Of a DNA stretch of 57,598 bases, positions 43,997 to 53,640 are shown in pieces (the stretch's first letter is position 1; each line of letters begins with the position of its first letter). Made by a program: the position numbers and the translations under genes. Location: NCBI GenBank assembly GCA_964489835.1, contig CAZBBC010000016.1, forward strand, positions 1 through 57,598. The letters run 5' to 3'. Under the pieces are notes generated by a model that was not told the origin of the DNA, did not search any database, and saw only the letters and a program-made list of their open reading frames with translations. This DNA comes from CAZBBC01 sp964489835 (GTDB taxonomy: Bacteria > Calditrichota > Calditrichia > JAJRVZ01).

Positions 43997-46174
43997 ATGA
44001 GAAAGAAAAACCGAATGTCACATATACACGTTCCATTCCTAACGATCAATGGTGTTTATTTATTTTTCCTTTTATTTGGTCAATTATTTTCACAAAACAC
44101 CATAAAAGCGGTGTATGTCGATACACCTCCGAGAATCGACGGGAAAGTGGTGGAGGATGTTTGGTCTTTGGCCCTCATGGTTGATAAATTCGTCCAGCGA
44201 GAACCGGATACCGGTGAGCCTGTATCAAAAAAAACAATGTTTTTTGTCTGTTATGATAAAAATAATCTGTATATCGCGGCACGATGTTACGACAATCCAC
44301 AACTGATTGCAGCACAACAGTTAGAAAGAGATGCTGATCTGAGCAATGACGATAAGATTGTTATCATTTTGGATACTTTTCTGGATCGAAGAAATGCCTT
44401 CTGGTTTCAGATGAATGCCTTGGGATGCATTGGTGATGGTATATTAAGTTTAAACGGTGCTTCTTTGAATAAACAGTGGGATGGTCTATGGGAAGGGAGG
44501 GCCTCGATCAATGAACACGGTTGGGATATTGAAATCGCACTTCCTTTTAAAACCTTAAATTTTCCTGCAAATCAGAATGAGTGGGGGATCAAGTTCTCAC
44601 GGGAAATTCAAAGAAGAAGCGAAAAGTCATACTGGCCGGAGGCAAATCTGAACAGTTATAAATTTCAAGTTTCAGATGCTGCTGTGTTATCCGGATTAAA
44701 AGATATTTCTCAGGGTATCGGATTGGATCTGCGACCGTATGTTTTGGTCGGTTTAGATCAAAAAGTGGGTGAAAATTATAAATTTCCCAATGATATTGGC
44801 TTGGATATTTTTTATCAGCTGACGCCCGGTATCAAAAGTGCTCTGACAATTAATACCGACTTTGCACAAACGGAAGTCGACAGCAGACAAATTAATCTTA
44901 CCCGTTTTCCGCTTTTTTTCCCTGAAAAAAGAGATTTTTTCCTCGATGGTGCCAATTACTTTCAGTTCGGAAGAGAGGGAGATAGCGAGAATAATTATGC
45001 GCAACGCCTGCTGATATTCTTTTCCAGAAGATTGGGTTTGGATAATGAAAGCAATCCTATCCCGATTATCACCGGCGCAAAGATAACCGGTCAAAGTGGA
45101 CATTGGAATATAGGTTTTATGAATGTTATTGATGAACGATCGGATAGTAAACAAAATTTCACCATCGCCCGTATTACCCATAATTTTGGTTCGCAATCGA
45201 CGCTGGGATTTATTGGTACCGCTGGTAATGCCGTTTCCGATGACCGAAATTATGTCATGGGCGTTGATATTAAACTGGCCACTTCTACTTTTCAAGATAA
45301 TAAGAATCTATCCTTATTGTTATATGGTTTAAAATCGAATACACAAAATGTCGATAATAATGATTTTTCTTTCGGTGCAGAGGTAAATTATCCCAACGAT
45401 TTTTTATCCTTTAGAGCCGGTTATAATCAAATAGAAAAGAATTTTACCGCAGGTACAGGATTCGTACCCAGAAAAGATATTCGTAATTTTTATACCGATA
45501 TGGGCTTGGGACCCCGACCACAAAAATGGGGTATATTGCAACTGCAATTCAATACTTCTTTCGATTATATAACAAATATGCAAAATCGGCTACTGAGTCG
45601 GGGTTTTAGTATAAGCCCTGTAGGAATTCGTACCAATTCAGGTGATGAATTTTCTTTTCAGATGAACAATCAGTATGAGTATTTAGAGGAAGACGATGTT
45701 ATCTCCTCAATAAAACTAGAGGCAGGTATTTATGAATTTTCACGCTATCAGCTAATACTATCTACGGCCAGGAGGCGGAATTTCTGGAGTACCATACAAT
45801 ACGATTGGGGGAAATTTTATAACGGTAAGCAACAGACGATTTCAATTCAGAGCGGATATAAAATATCAGTCCCAATATTTATCGGTTTTGATATGGCGCA
45901 TACCGAGGGTATTCTGAGCAGTACTGATTTTACAAGGGAACTTTACCGCACCAAAATTGACATTTTGATCAGTCCGAGAATAACCTTTAACAATTTTATT
46001 CAATACGATAATTTTACAAAAACAATGGGCTGGCAGTCGCGTTTTCGTTGGATTCTGACACCCGGAAATGAATTTAACCTGGCCTGGAACTCAATTTCAG
46101 AAGATCCCTTTGAAAGGTTTCGTATTACCCAAAGTTCTGCTCGTGCCAAATTTCAATATAATTATCGTTTTTGA
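43997..46174 (+). CDS. CBM9-like domain fused to DUF5916 outer-membrane barrel
   Basis: 725 residues. A signal peptide (about 12-34, ending LFSQ) is followed by a CBM9/DOMON-like sugar-binding domain (about 36-230; PPRIDGKVVEDVWSLA, YDKNNLYIAARCYD, WDIEIALPFKTL) and a DUF5916 region (about 235-725) with alternating strands of an outer-membrane barrel; LFFPEKRDFFLDGANYF (about 302-318) is the family hallmark. It ends in an aromatic residue (YNYRF). Its role is unsettled; surface sugar binding and transport are likely. It is one of only two plus-strand genes. An in-frame ATG at codon 7 is an alternative start. Confidence 0.82.
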   Translation: MRKKNRMSHIHVPFLTINGVYLFFLLFGQLFSQNTIKAVYVDTPPRIDGKVVEDVWSLALMVDKFVQREPDTGEPVSKKTMFFVCYDKNNLYIAARCYDNPQLIAAQQLERDADLSNDDKIVIILDTFLDRRNAFWFQMNALGCIGDGILSLNGASLNKQWDGLWEGRASINEHGWDIEIALPFKTLNFPANQNEWGIKFSREIQRRSEKSYWPEANLNSYKFQVSDAAVLSGLKDISQGIGLDLRPYVLVGLDQKVGENYKFPNDIGLDIFYQLTPGIKSALTINTDFAQTEVDSRQINLTRFPLFFPEKRDFFLDGANYFQFGREGDSENNYAQRLLIFFSRRLGLDNESNPIPIITGAKITGQSGHWNIGFMNVIDERSDSKQNFTIARITHNFGSQSTLGFIGTAGNAVSDDRNYVMGVDIKLATSTFQDNKNLSLLLYGLKSNTQNVDNNDFSFGAEVNYPNDFLSFRAGYNQIEKNFTAGTGFVPRKDIRNFYTDMGLGPRPQKWGILQLQFNTSFDYITNMQNRLLSRGFSISPVGIRTNSGDEFSFQMNNQYEYLEEDDVISSIKLEAGIYEFSRYQLILSTARRRNFWSTIQYDWGKFYNGKQQTISIQSGYKISVPIFIGFDMAHTEGILSSTDFTRELYRTKIDILISPRITFNNFIQYDNFTKTMGWQSRFRWILTPGNEFNLAWNSISEDPFERFRITQSSARAKFQYNYRF

Positions 46175-46327
46175 CTCCCAATTTAACCGGTAATTCAACG
46201 GCCGGTTTTCTATTATTCCCGGTCACGAGAAAATCCCACGCAGTTGGAAGAATATCAGAAAAGTTCCATTCCGGACCTTGTTTATAATTAACAAATTTTT
46301 CATTTTTATATTGTGGAGAATATTTCT

Positions 46328-47440
46328 TTAAATCTTTATAAATATCTTCCGTTTGTAAAGCCAGTAGCATATATACCACAAAAGAAACCACACACACAAA
46401 GCTGTAATTATTGTTGCGGGCATTTCACCTGTCCATGCGAAAAAGCCCATCGTGAATGGTTTTACAATTTTCATGATCAGATCAGCGCCGCCGACATGGG
46501 CAAAAAGGTAGATAAACAATGAATTCATTCCTACAATCGAAAAACACTTGGCCCAGTTTTGAATTTTCCTGACATCGATTAACCAATAGGAAAACACAAG
46601 CGCCAAAATACTCCAGCCACCACTGGCAAGTACGAACGAGCTGGTGCAAATACGTTTAATAATGGGTGTAACCGGGTCTAACGCGTATCCGGCAATAACC
46701 CCTGCTAAACCAGTGAAAAGCAATATTTTTATTTTTTGTGCCGGTAGACGATTACTCATCAGTAATTTACCAGCCAGGACTCCCCAAATGGTGTGCGCAG
46801 TTGTCGGTATGGCGTTAAAGGATACCCAATGGCCGCTTGAAAGTTCACCTGAAATAAGCAGATCAACATATGCCCCGAAATTGTGGTCAGGAATAAAAGG
46901 CTGATTAAAACCGGCGACCGGGAAAACTCTATAGATCAACTCGGTGACTCCTATTAAAACAAAACTGAAAATTAACTGCGTCTTTACCGGGCGATTCATT
47001 ATCAGAAAGGCTATAATATAGGTAACAGACAGCTGAGATAATACGTTTTGAAATCGAAAGGTGATTCTACCTGGACCAATACAGTACAGCGCCCAGCCAA
47101 AAAGCAGCAACAGTGCGGAACGCTGAATGGCGTGTTTAAGTATGATAGTGTGGTTTTCACCTCGCTTCATCCGATTTGCCACTGAAAAAGGCAGGGCAAC
47201 CCCCACGATAAACATAAAAAAGGGTTGAACCAGATCCCAAAAATGCATCCCGTTCCAGGGATGGTGATCCAGCTGGGTGCCGATAAAGTTAAGGATGGTT
47301 CCTTCAAATGCAGGATCAACCAAAATAGTAAACAGGTGTGTCCATTCGGCAATTAGCAGAAACATGGTAAATCCGCGAAAGAAATCAAGCGATAGTAATC
47401 TGCCTTCCGGAATTTTTGACTGATCTGAATCCATTGTCAT
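46328..47440 (-). CDS. DUF5009 / heparan-alpha-glucosaminide N-acetyltransferase-like membrane protein
   Basis: 370 residues with about 10 membrane helices. It opens with RLLSLDFFRGFTMFLLIAEW (14-33) and continues with HHPWNGMHFWDLVQPFFMF (58-76), both typical of the DUF5009/HGSNAT group, which transfers acetyl groups to sugars across membranes. A substrate among amino sugars would suit this locus, but bacterial members are little studied. GGAGG lies 6 bases before the ATG. The upstream element at 47496-47548 is shared with the GH123-like gene, so the two may be co-regulated. It converges on the DUF5916 gene with 153 bases between the stops. Confidence 0.8.
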   Translation of the reverse strand: MTMDSDQSKIPEGRLLSLDFFRGFTMFLLIAEWTHLFTILVDPAFEGTILNFIGTQLDHHPWNGMHFWDLVQPFFMFIVGVALPFSVANRMKRGENHTIILKHAIQRSALLLLFGWALYCIGPGRITFRFQNVLSQLSVTYIIAFLIMNRPVKTQLIFSFVLIGVTELIYRVFPVAGFNQPFIPDHNFGAYVDLLISGELSSGHWVSFNAIPTTAHTIWGVLAGKLLMSNRLPAQKIKILLFTGLAGVIAGYALDPVTPIIKRICTSSFVLASGGWSILALVFSYWLIDVRKIQNWAKCFSIVGMNSLFIYLFAHVGGADLIMKIVKPFTMGFFAWTGEMPATIITALCVWFLLWYICYWLYKRKIFIKI

Positions 47441-47495
47441 TTTTTACCTCCGCTGGAAAATAAAGCCCACATCAGGATGCATCCTATAGAGAAAC

Positions 47496-47548
47496 AGTAT
47501 TTGAAATATAAATTTAAGATATTGAAGTATTTATTAGAAGCTAAAATT
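47496..47548 (-). promoter_or_regulatory. shared upstream element, copy 2
   Basis: Second copy of the element at 43514-43566, here 56-108 bases before the DUF5009 start. The block taagatattgaagtattta is the same in both copies. Confidence 0.5.
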
Positions 47549-47718
47549 AAATGAATCGTTTACTAAAATTTTCATAATGCGGCTTTATAGGATTTATTAG
47601 AAAATTTCTTGACAAAAACGACAGGTTATCGCAACTTTCAGTATTTAGTACCAAGTGTTCATCCTTTGGTGAGCGACGACCTTTGGCCGTTCAAATTAGA
47701 ACATTTAAAATGCTTCTA

Positions 47719-47818
47719 CCACGAAGTCCACGAAGATCTTATATTGATTATTCTTTTATCTAAAGCGAAGTTATTACAAAAATAATTTTAATAATTAAAA
47801 ACTTCGTGTACTTCGTGG
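47719..47818. repeat. inverted repeat with 17-base arms
   Basis: ccacgaagtccacgaag and, 66 bases on, cttcgtgtacttcgtgg are inverted copies with one mismatch. Each arm is itself a tandem CACGAAG motif. This kind of intergenic repeat is common in environmental genomes; function unknown. Confidence 0.6.
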
Positions 47819-47939
47819 TTGATATTTAGGTCAACACGGAATGCGATTCCAAAAACGCAAGCAGAATTTATAAATTGCTCAAAATCGTAACTGTTTTTTA
47901 TTATTATCCACCATAGGCGGTACAGAGTAAACCCAGAAT

Positions 47940-48344
47940 ATGTTAGAAACAAAAGTTGAGAGAAAAAGCGAGCGCCGGTTTACCGAACGATATAGAATAC
48001 CTGATGGATTAATATATTACCGGCAATTACGAAAATTAAACTGGCTCAATAAATTTCAAGGCCCCTGTGTATTAAATGATATTGCCAGTAATAGTGCCAG
48101 TTTTGAGTGTCCGCATGAACTGGGGATTCAAAAACAGGTAGAATTGAAAATAAGGTCCCAAAGATCTAAAAAGGAATTATCGGTTAAGGGAAAAATTGCC
48201 CGAAAAGATACCAAAACAAAAAGTGGGGAATTTATCTACGTCATCCAGTTTAGTCCTTTTGGAAAAGGATATCAGTATAATTCCTATATGAGTAAAGAGA
48301 AAATGCGGGCCTTTATAAAATCTGTTCAAATAGAAAAGTTTTAA
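47940..48344 (+). CDS. PilZ-like domain protein
   Basis: 134 residues, no signal peptide. It has an Arg-rich opening (ERKSERRFTERYRI, 6-19) resembling the RxxxR motif that holds cyclic-di-GMP, and NDIASNSASFEC (about 46-57), where PilZ proteins have D/N-x-S-x-x-G; the glycine is missing. The rest (VKGKIARKD, YVIQFSPFG) fits the PilZ barrel. It may sense c-di-GMP or be a non-binding relative. It is unrelated to the glycan genes and stands alone on the plus strand. Confidence 0.6.
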   Translation: MLETKVERKSERRFTERYRIPDGLIYYRQLRKLNWLNKFQGPCVLNDIASNSASFECPHELGIQKQVELKIRSQRSKKELSVKGKIARKDTKTKSGEFIYVIQFSPFGKGYQYNSYMSKEKMRAFIKSVQIEKF

Positions 48345-48455
48345 ACGGCTCAATCCAAGCCTCTTTAATGAATCCGTTCCTGCCTGTAGTCCGCTTCCTA
48401 TCAAATCGCGAGCCATTTGATGGACTTTTTCTAACTTGGCATAATCTATTTTCAT
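48177..48455 (-). CDS. doubtful small ORF after the 962-residue gene
   Basis: The frame starts four bases after the stop of the upstream gene with MKIDYAKLEKVHQMARDL and the first 37 codons (to 48345) look protein-like. The remaining codons lie opposite the PilZ-like gene and probably are not real. It is best seen as the 5' piece of a broken gene that was once third in the operon. No family is recognised. Confidence 0.25.
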   Translation of the reverse strand: MKIDYAKLEKVHQMARDLIGSGLQAGTDSLKRLGLSRLKLFYLNRFYKGPHFLFTHIGIILISFSKRTKLDDVDKFPTFCFGIFSGNFSLNR

Positions 48456-48459
48456 AAAA

Positions 48460-51348
48460 TTATTCCATATTATTTTGCAGGTTTTCTAAGGTTTTTATAT
48501 CCATGTATTCTTCATCTGGTCCATGGTATACACCCTCAAGTACCAGTGTACTTGCCGGCTTAGACAAAAGTAACTTTTTTAGTGCCTGTTGATCGGAAAA
48601 ATTGGTTATCGGTTTTGTATAATTCCAATCGGTTCCGAAAATATCCTTTTCAGGCGCAGCAACAAGGAAAATGGGGAATTTTAAATTTTTCAGCAAGGCG
48701 ATGTTTTTCTCAAACTCGTCCGGATCGTTCAAAATAAATGCTATGACCGGAGCCACATAAAAATTGGGCTCATTTACTGATTGGACCAATGCTGATGCTT
48801 GCTCGAGATTAATACTATTTCTGCCTGAAACCGTTCGTAAATGAACATTGATTTTATGTTTCGCTGAATATTGACAGATCTCTTTTAAAGTACTTTGCAA
48901 AGATTCATTAAACTTTTCCCTGGTGAAATTGTTTTCAATCATCCGGTGTTTTTTCAGAATCAGATCACGCGCCCTTAAAAGACTCATTTTGTCAATAACA
49001 GATTTAATCGTTTCCATACTTTGGAGATACTCAAGAGAATCATTGTTTACCATTCGCAAATCCGGGAAAAGATTTATTCCCGATGAAAAATCTACGATCA
49101 GTTGTAATCCTTGCCTCTTTATCCAGCCGGATTCTTTGGCAAGGATTGATTTTTCTTTTTCGTAGAGGTATTTCCAGTCAATGATAATCCGGTCGAAATG
49201 TTGAAAAAAAGTGGGCCGAAGCAGGATTTCCTCTTTTATAGATGAAATATTTCTAAGGGTTAGTCCCCTTTTTACAGGATTTGCTACCGGTGGTATAAAA
49301 GCCATATCTTCAATGTTGTTTTCACCCGTTTTAATAGTGAAGATCCGGATATCACCACCTGCAATTGTATTTCTTGTATTCTTTCCGGTTTGGTTGACGA
49401 CACTTTTCGGGAGGAAGCCAATCGCTTTTTGTTCTGAACAATCCAGCGGGAGTTCGGTAATCTTTATTATTTTTCCGACATTTGAAATGATCTGTAAGGG
49501 CTTTTCAAACCAGGAATTATTGCAAACAGCTACCGTAAATTCCCCCTTACTTTTATGGCAGGTTATCACACTGAGTTCTTTACCGGTGATAAATATTTCA
49601 TACCTGCTGAAGATATCGCCAAGTATTATCTGGCAATGATTCAGTAAAGGGAAGGGAGTTTTAAGGGTTGAATCAATTTTCGATTCAGGCAAATCCCCCG
49701 GATTCGAACTTAATCCGAATGGAGAGGCAAAAACCGTGATTTTACCCAAACCGGCAGTATGTTCAATGACGACTGGCTGCTGTTGGCAGGTAGCAATTGT
49801 TTTCGTTTCCTCTGTGGATATGATCTTTTTAATGGTAAAGGCGGTTGCTTCCTTTAGTTCGGTATGGTTATATGAAATCGATGCACTGCTATCAAAGCTT
49901 ATATCACCCTGACCGATATTAATGCCAGCTAGTCCACCGGGCATGTTTTCCAGGCTTCCTGCCGTAATAACCAGGTGGCCGCCGGATGCAACATACTTTT
50001 CCAGCTTATCCTTGATTTCATAACCACTCCTTAGTTTTCCCCCGATCACCAGGACAGGGTATTGTTGCAGCAACCATAAGGGGCAATCACTCAGCAGACA
50101 ATCGACGACATCACCATAGGGCGTAGGTGCAATAAATCCTGTTTCATCATGAAAATAGGAAGCATCCTGATATCCGGGATAGAATATTTTTAAAATGGCG
50201 TCGGTTAAATAATCACCTTCTTCGTAAGGAAGGTTACCCCAAACGCGATAAATATTTCCCGTATATAGGTGCCGGGGGAAAGACCAGCCCGAAAAAAAAT
50301 CGACCATTACAGCAACCGGTGTATAGAGATGGCCCGGATGACCGTATTTTTTTACCCATCGTACTGCGGATTGCTGAATTTTTCCAATCGGACTCAGTTC
50401 TTCATTTTTGTTCAGAAATGAGGACTCGAATCCGACAGCGACACAATTATACATGATGTGACTATAAATCAGTCGTTTTAGTAAGCTAAGACTGGTTCCT
50501 TCAGTGTCGCCGCCATTATAGTTGGTGTTGCCCGAATAGTTTTTCCAACCCCATCGGTTCCACACCGAGGCATTTCCAAACCAGGGAACACCATATTGTT
50601 TCCCGGCTCCTCTGATAAAAGAGTAATACACCTGGGCATTAGGCAAACCCTGTGCGGTTTCAGCCCCAATCATTGTGTAAACGCCCTCTTTCAGGAAATA
50701 ATGACCAAAATTCAGCGAGACCAGCGTTGCCATCTTATTTCCGAGTCTGTCGGTCAAACCCTGAAAATGGTTTTGAAAATTCAGGTATTGTTGCTCACGG
50801 CTGCCACCCACCGGTATCATCTGGTCGGCAAATCCTCCGACGTACCTTCCATCCTGTTCACCATTGTCCATACCTAACCATCGGTTCCCAAGTTCTTTTT
50901 CAAATAAGTTGAGTACACTTTGCGGAACCATGAATTGCTGCCAATAACCGCCGGGGCCGGAACCAGGCACATATCCCCAAATATCAAATAAATAGAGATC
51001 TCTCTTTTTTAATTCCTGTACAATTTCAGGCAGGTCGTTCCGGTAAATCAAAGGGTATGAGGGCCATATGATATAACCAAGGCCATATTTGATGGTATAA
51101 TTATCCAGAGATTCTTTATAGTCACCGTCTAAACTACGAAGTGCCATAAATTGGATCTGATTTCCGAAGGTACCGGTATCGGGTGGTTTTACAAATCGGC
51201 GACCATCATCAGGATGTTGGCGAGGATTCATCGGATAATTATAGATTCTAATCTTATCAGCAACTGATGTCGTTTGCGAAAAACAGGGATACCCGGATAT
51301 ACCAAGCACAATAATCAGGGAAAAGAATCTTTTGAATTTAGTATGCAT
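48460..51348 (-). CDS. large exported putative glycosidase, unknown family
   Basis: 962 residues with a signal peptide (1-25, ending YPCFSQ). Residues 30-370 look like a TIM barrel: YGLGYIIWPSYPLIY, LYLFDIWGYVPG, RWLGMDNGEQDGRYVGG (about 155-171, with acidic residues at a strand end) and ATLVSLNFGHYF. Residues 380-560 resemble a GH42-type class I glutamine-amidotransferase-like domain (PVLVIGGKLRSGYEIKDKL, GGHLVITAG). A sandwich follows, then a helical and strand-rich C-terminus (about 720-962) that may be a second barrel. No assigned family is recognised. It lies 140 bases after a DUF4838 gene. Confidence 0.65.
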   Translation of the reverse strand: MHTKFKRFFSLIIVLGISGYPCFSQTTSVADKIRIYNYPMNPRQHPDDGRRFVKPPDTGTFGNQIQFMALRSLDGDYKESLDNYTIKYGLGYIIWPSYPLIYRNDLPEIVQELKKRDLYLFDIWGYVPGSGPGGYWQQFMVPQSVLNLFEKELGNRWLGMDNGEQDGRYVGGFADQMIPVGGSREQQYLNFQNHFQGLTDRLGNKMATLVSLNFGHYFLKEGVYTMIGAETAQGLPNAQVYYSFIRGAGKQYGVPWFGNASVWNRWGWKNYSGNTNYNGGDTEGTSLSLLKRLIYSHIMYNCVAVGFESSFLNKNEELSPIGKIQQSAVRWVKKYGHPGHLYTPVAVMVDFFSGWSFPRHLYTGNIYRVWGNLPYEEGDYLTDAILKIFYPGYQDASYFHDETGFIAPTPYGDVVDCLLSDCPLWLLQQYPVLVIGGKLRSGYEIKDKLEKYVASGGHLVITAGSLENMPGGLAGINIGQGDISFDSSASISYNHTELKEATAFTIKKIISTEETKTIATCQQQPVVIEHTAGLGKITVFASPFGLSSNPGDLPESKIDSTLKTPFPLLNHCQIILGDIFSRYEIFITGKELSVITCHKSKGEFTVAVCNNSWFEKPLQIISNVGKIIKITELPLDCSEQKAIGFLPKSVVNQTGKNTRNTIAGGDIRIFTIKTGENNIEDMAFIPPVANPVKRGLTLRNISSIKEEILLRPTFFQHFDRIIIDWKYLYEKEKSILAKESGWIKRQGLQLIVDFSSGINLFPDLRMVNNDSLEYLQSMETIKSVIDKMSLLRARDLILKKHRMIENNFTREKFNESLQSTLKEICQYSAKHKINVHLRTVSGRNSINLEQASALVQSVNEPNFYVAPVIAFILNDPDEFEKNIALLKNLKFPIFLVAAPEKDIFGTDWNYTKPITNFSDQQALKKLLLSKPASTLVLEGVYHGPDEEYMDIKTLENLQNNME

Positions 51349-51488
51349 CTCATTGCTTTCTTTAAGGATTAATGACTAAAGTTTTGCAACTACTTTTAAT
51401 GTACATAAAACTGATTGCTTATAATCTATATTTAGATGGAATTTCAGGACGATCAAAGAAATATTTTATCATAGAGTTTTATTTCGTC

Positions 51489-53498
51489 CTATAATCCGGA
51501 GAAATAATCCATATTCCAGCACCGCCCTTCCCAGAAGCTTGTCACATGATACAGGTCGGAGAAATACAGGTGTTGGTGATCCTTTCGGAACTGCACGAGT
51601 TTTCTCAGCGCCTCCTTTGCTTCATCCAATCGATCTTCAGGAACATTTTGATTCCCATTATAGATGGCGGCAAGTTTAACCGTCAAGCGGGCGTGTTCTA
51701 TCCCCACTTGAAGAAATTTCACACGTTCTTCGAATTCACGTCGAGGGCTGGTACGTGCCTCTTCCAACGCTTGCTCCAATATGGTCGTTGCCGGAGCAAA
51801 TACGTTTAACGGAAAGGCCTCATGGGCCTGCAGGGGGTATTTTGCATAACGGCGGACTTCCATATTCTCTATAAAGTTCAACACATTCTCAATCGCATAG
51901 CTTTCCCAATAGTTGCAAAAACGCTTAATGCTTTCAGCTGCCGGGCCAAAGGCGGAAAAGTATTCCTCCCGGATTTTCTTGATTTTTAATTCCGGATTGC
52001 TGTGTAGGCGAAGGTGCATGTAAAGCCGTAGACCCTGTACCGCCCATTGTCCAGTATTCATATCAAAGTCAGTACCTTCCATTCCGTGTTCGTAGGCAAA
52101 CTTGAAGAACTTTCCAGATTGCCAGGTATCGAAATAGGGCATGACGTAACCGTCATGCAGATAGTTTGGTCTATACCCCATCCTGATGCCGGTTTTCTTC
52201 CAACCAAGCCATTGCTCCTTGATCCATTCAAAGGCGGCCTCCGGCATGGGAAAGTAACGGAGATGCGGGTCTCGCCATTGTACAAATTCACCGTAAAAGT
52301 TGTTATCAAGTCTGATGTCCGTGGCCGGTGCGGTAAACTCATTCTCATAAAGGTATGAAACGGACACCAGCACGTTAGGATTTTGTTTTGCGGCTTTCTC
52401 TCGAATGATCTTCCAGAATCGTGCGTATCGGTCGGATGTTTGCCCATAAAAAACGTCCGTTCTATATGGATCGTCATACATCAGCGTGGCAAACCAGGGT
52501 GCTGTCTTTGGTTGGGGACCATCCCATGCCCGGCACTTGTCACAAATACACCGGCCGGCCGCATCTTCGGGACCCAACACAAGCGTGCTTTTCCCATCCC
52601 ATTGCTCGACGATAAAGTCTTGTAACTCTTCATTGGTCACGCAAAGCGATATTTGAGGATCTTCATGCCCAGGGCGAGGGTTTCCTCTTGTGCCATTCCG
52701 AGTCAGTACAAACCATTCGGGGTGTTTATCGCCATATATCCGCCAGTCGATAGTATTGTGACCGGTAGGAGGATGGACGTCCATTCCACCCATGCGATGC
52801 CGCCGATAGAGCACATCCAAAGCCTCGTGGTAATTGCGCGCCACCTCCGGTGAGAATCCCAGACGGGCGTTCTCGCTGTTTTCGGAAATAATATGTCCAT
52901 GATTCCTTAATCTGCGAAAGAGAAGTGCGGGCTCTTCCATCTGTTTTATGGCCGGGACGTTAATAGTATTTGTATGGGGTACGTATGTGCCTAATTCGCC
53001 GGGCCACAACCAGCGCACCCCCACAAATTCTTCCAAAAACTCATACACGCCAAAGAGAGTTCCGATGTCGGGATTGCTAGGGTCCAGGGGATTGGCATCA
53101 CTCTCCCGTCCTAAAATAAAGAGATCATTGCCTACTGACCGCATGATAAACGTTTCCCGTGGAAGGCGCTCACCATCGATTCCCTGGCGAATGGCGGCTT
53201 TCGTTTGCCCCACATAAATGAGCGTGTTTACATCCATCGGCGCTTTAGATTCTGGTACGATATCCAGGATAACATCCGTAGCGAGTTTTACATGCTTTAC
53301 CAGTTCTTGTACGGCATATGCAGCCGTCTTTGTTGGCATTTCAGCGGTGACCACAACCGCCTGCGCTTTTCCTTCGGTTACAACCTTTACCTGAGCCTGA
53401 GCAGGGAAGATCCAACAAACCATAAATACATGCACAAGAATAGTTTTTAATCCGCTCTCTACAGGCTTTTTATTTTTATTGATTTTTTGATCATTCAT
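51489..53498 (-). CDS. DUF4838 exported protein
   Basis: 669 residues with a signal peptide (about 17-36, ending PAQAQ). The N-terminal alpha/beta domain (about 38-150; TAAYAVQELVKHVKLAT, GTLFGVYEFLEEFVGVRWLWP) precedes the DUF4838 core (about 180-480) with the C-x-C-x-x-C motif CICDKCRAWDG. A helical C-terminus (about 490-669) ends with SFWEGRCWNMDYFSGL. Compared with the 856-residue member at 5809 it lacks the lipobox and the C-terminal sandwich. It probably acts on uronic-acid-rich or other acidic glycans, but the reaction is unproven. AAAGGGA precedes the ATG. Confidence 0.8.
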   Translation of the reverse strand: MNDQKINKNKKPVESGLKTILVHVFMVCWIFPAQAQVKVVTEGKAQAVVVTAEMPTKTAAYAVQELVKHVKLATDVILDIVPESKAPMDVNTLIYVGQTKAAIRQGIDGERLPRETFIMRSVGNDLFILGRESDANPLDPSNPDIGTLFGVYEFLEEFVGVRWLWPGELGTYVPHTNTINVPAIKQMEEPALLFRRLRNHGHIISENSENARLGFSPEVARNYHEALDVLYRRHRMGGMDVHPPTGHNTIDWRIYGDKHPEWFVLTRNGTRGNPRPGHEDPQISLCVTNEELQDFIVEQWDGKSTLVLGPEDAAGRCICDKCRAWDGPQPKTAPWFATLMYDDPYRTDVFYGQTSDRYARFWKIIREKAAKQNPNVLVSVSYLYENEFTAPATDIRLDNNFYGEFVQWRDPHLRYFPMPEAAFEWIKEQWLGWKKTGIRMGYRPNYLHDGYVMPYFDTWQSGKFFKFAYEHGMEGTDFDMNTGQWAVQGLRLYMHLRLHSNPELKIKKIREEYFSAFGPAAESIKRFCNYWESYAIENVLNFIENMEVRRYAKYPLQAHEAFPLNVFAPATTILEQALEEARTSPRREFEERVKFLQVGIEHARLTVKLAAIYNGNQNVPEDRLDEAKEALRKLVQFRKDHQHLYFSDLYHVTSFWEGRCWNMDYFSGL

Positions 53499-53640
53499 AA
53501 TATATATCCCTTTTTATCTATATAAAAATAACCTGAACAAATCGTCAGTGCGCAAACTGAGATAAGTTATATAATCTATATGAAAAAGTATTGATCTAAT
53601 TTCTAACCCATCCGTTCAAATTAGGTTAAAGTTTTACAGA

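Larger units (their letters stand above)
47441..47939. other. intergenic region with promoter element and inverted repeat
   Basis: No gene. Contains the shared element at 47496-47548, an inverted repeat at 47719-47735 and 47802-47818, and otherwise AT-rich sequence between two divergently read genes. Confidence 0.5.

Noticed and set aside
46125..46397. 90-codon minus-strand frame after the DUF5009 gene (FSDILPTAWDFLVTG)
   Set aside because: It begins inside the DUF5009 gene in another frame and ends inside the DUF5916 gene on the other strand. Only about 50 codons lie in free space. They look faintly protein-like but match no family I can name and have no start site.
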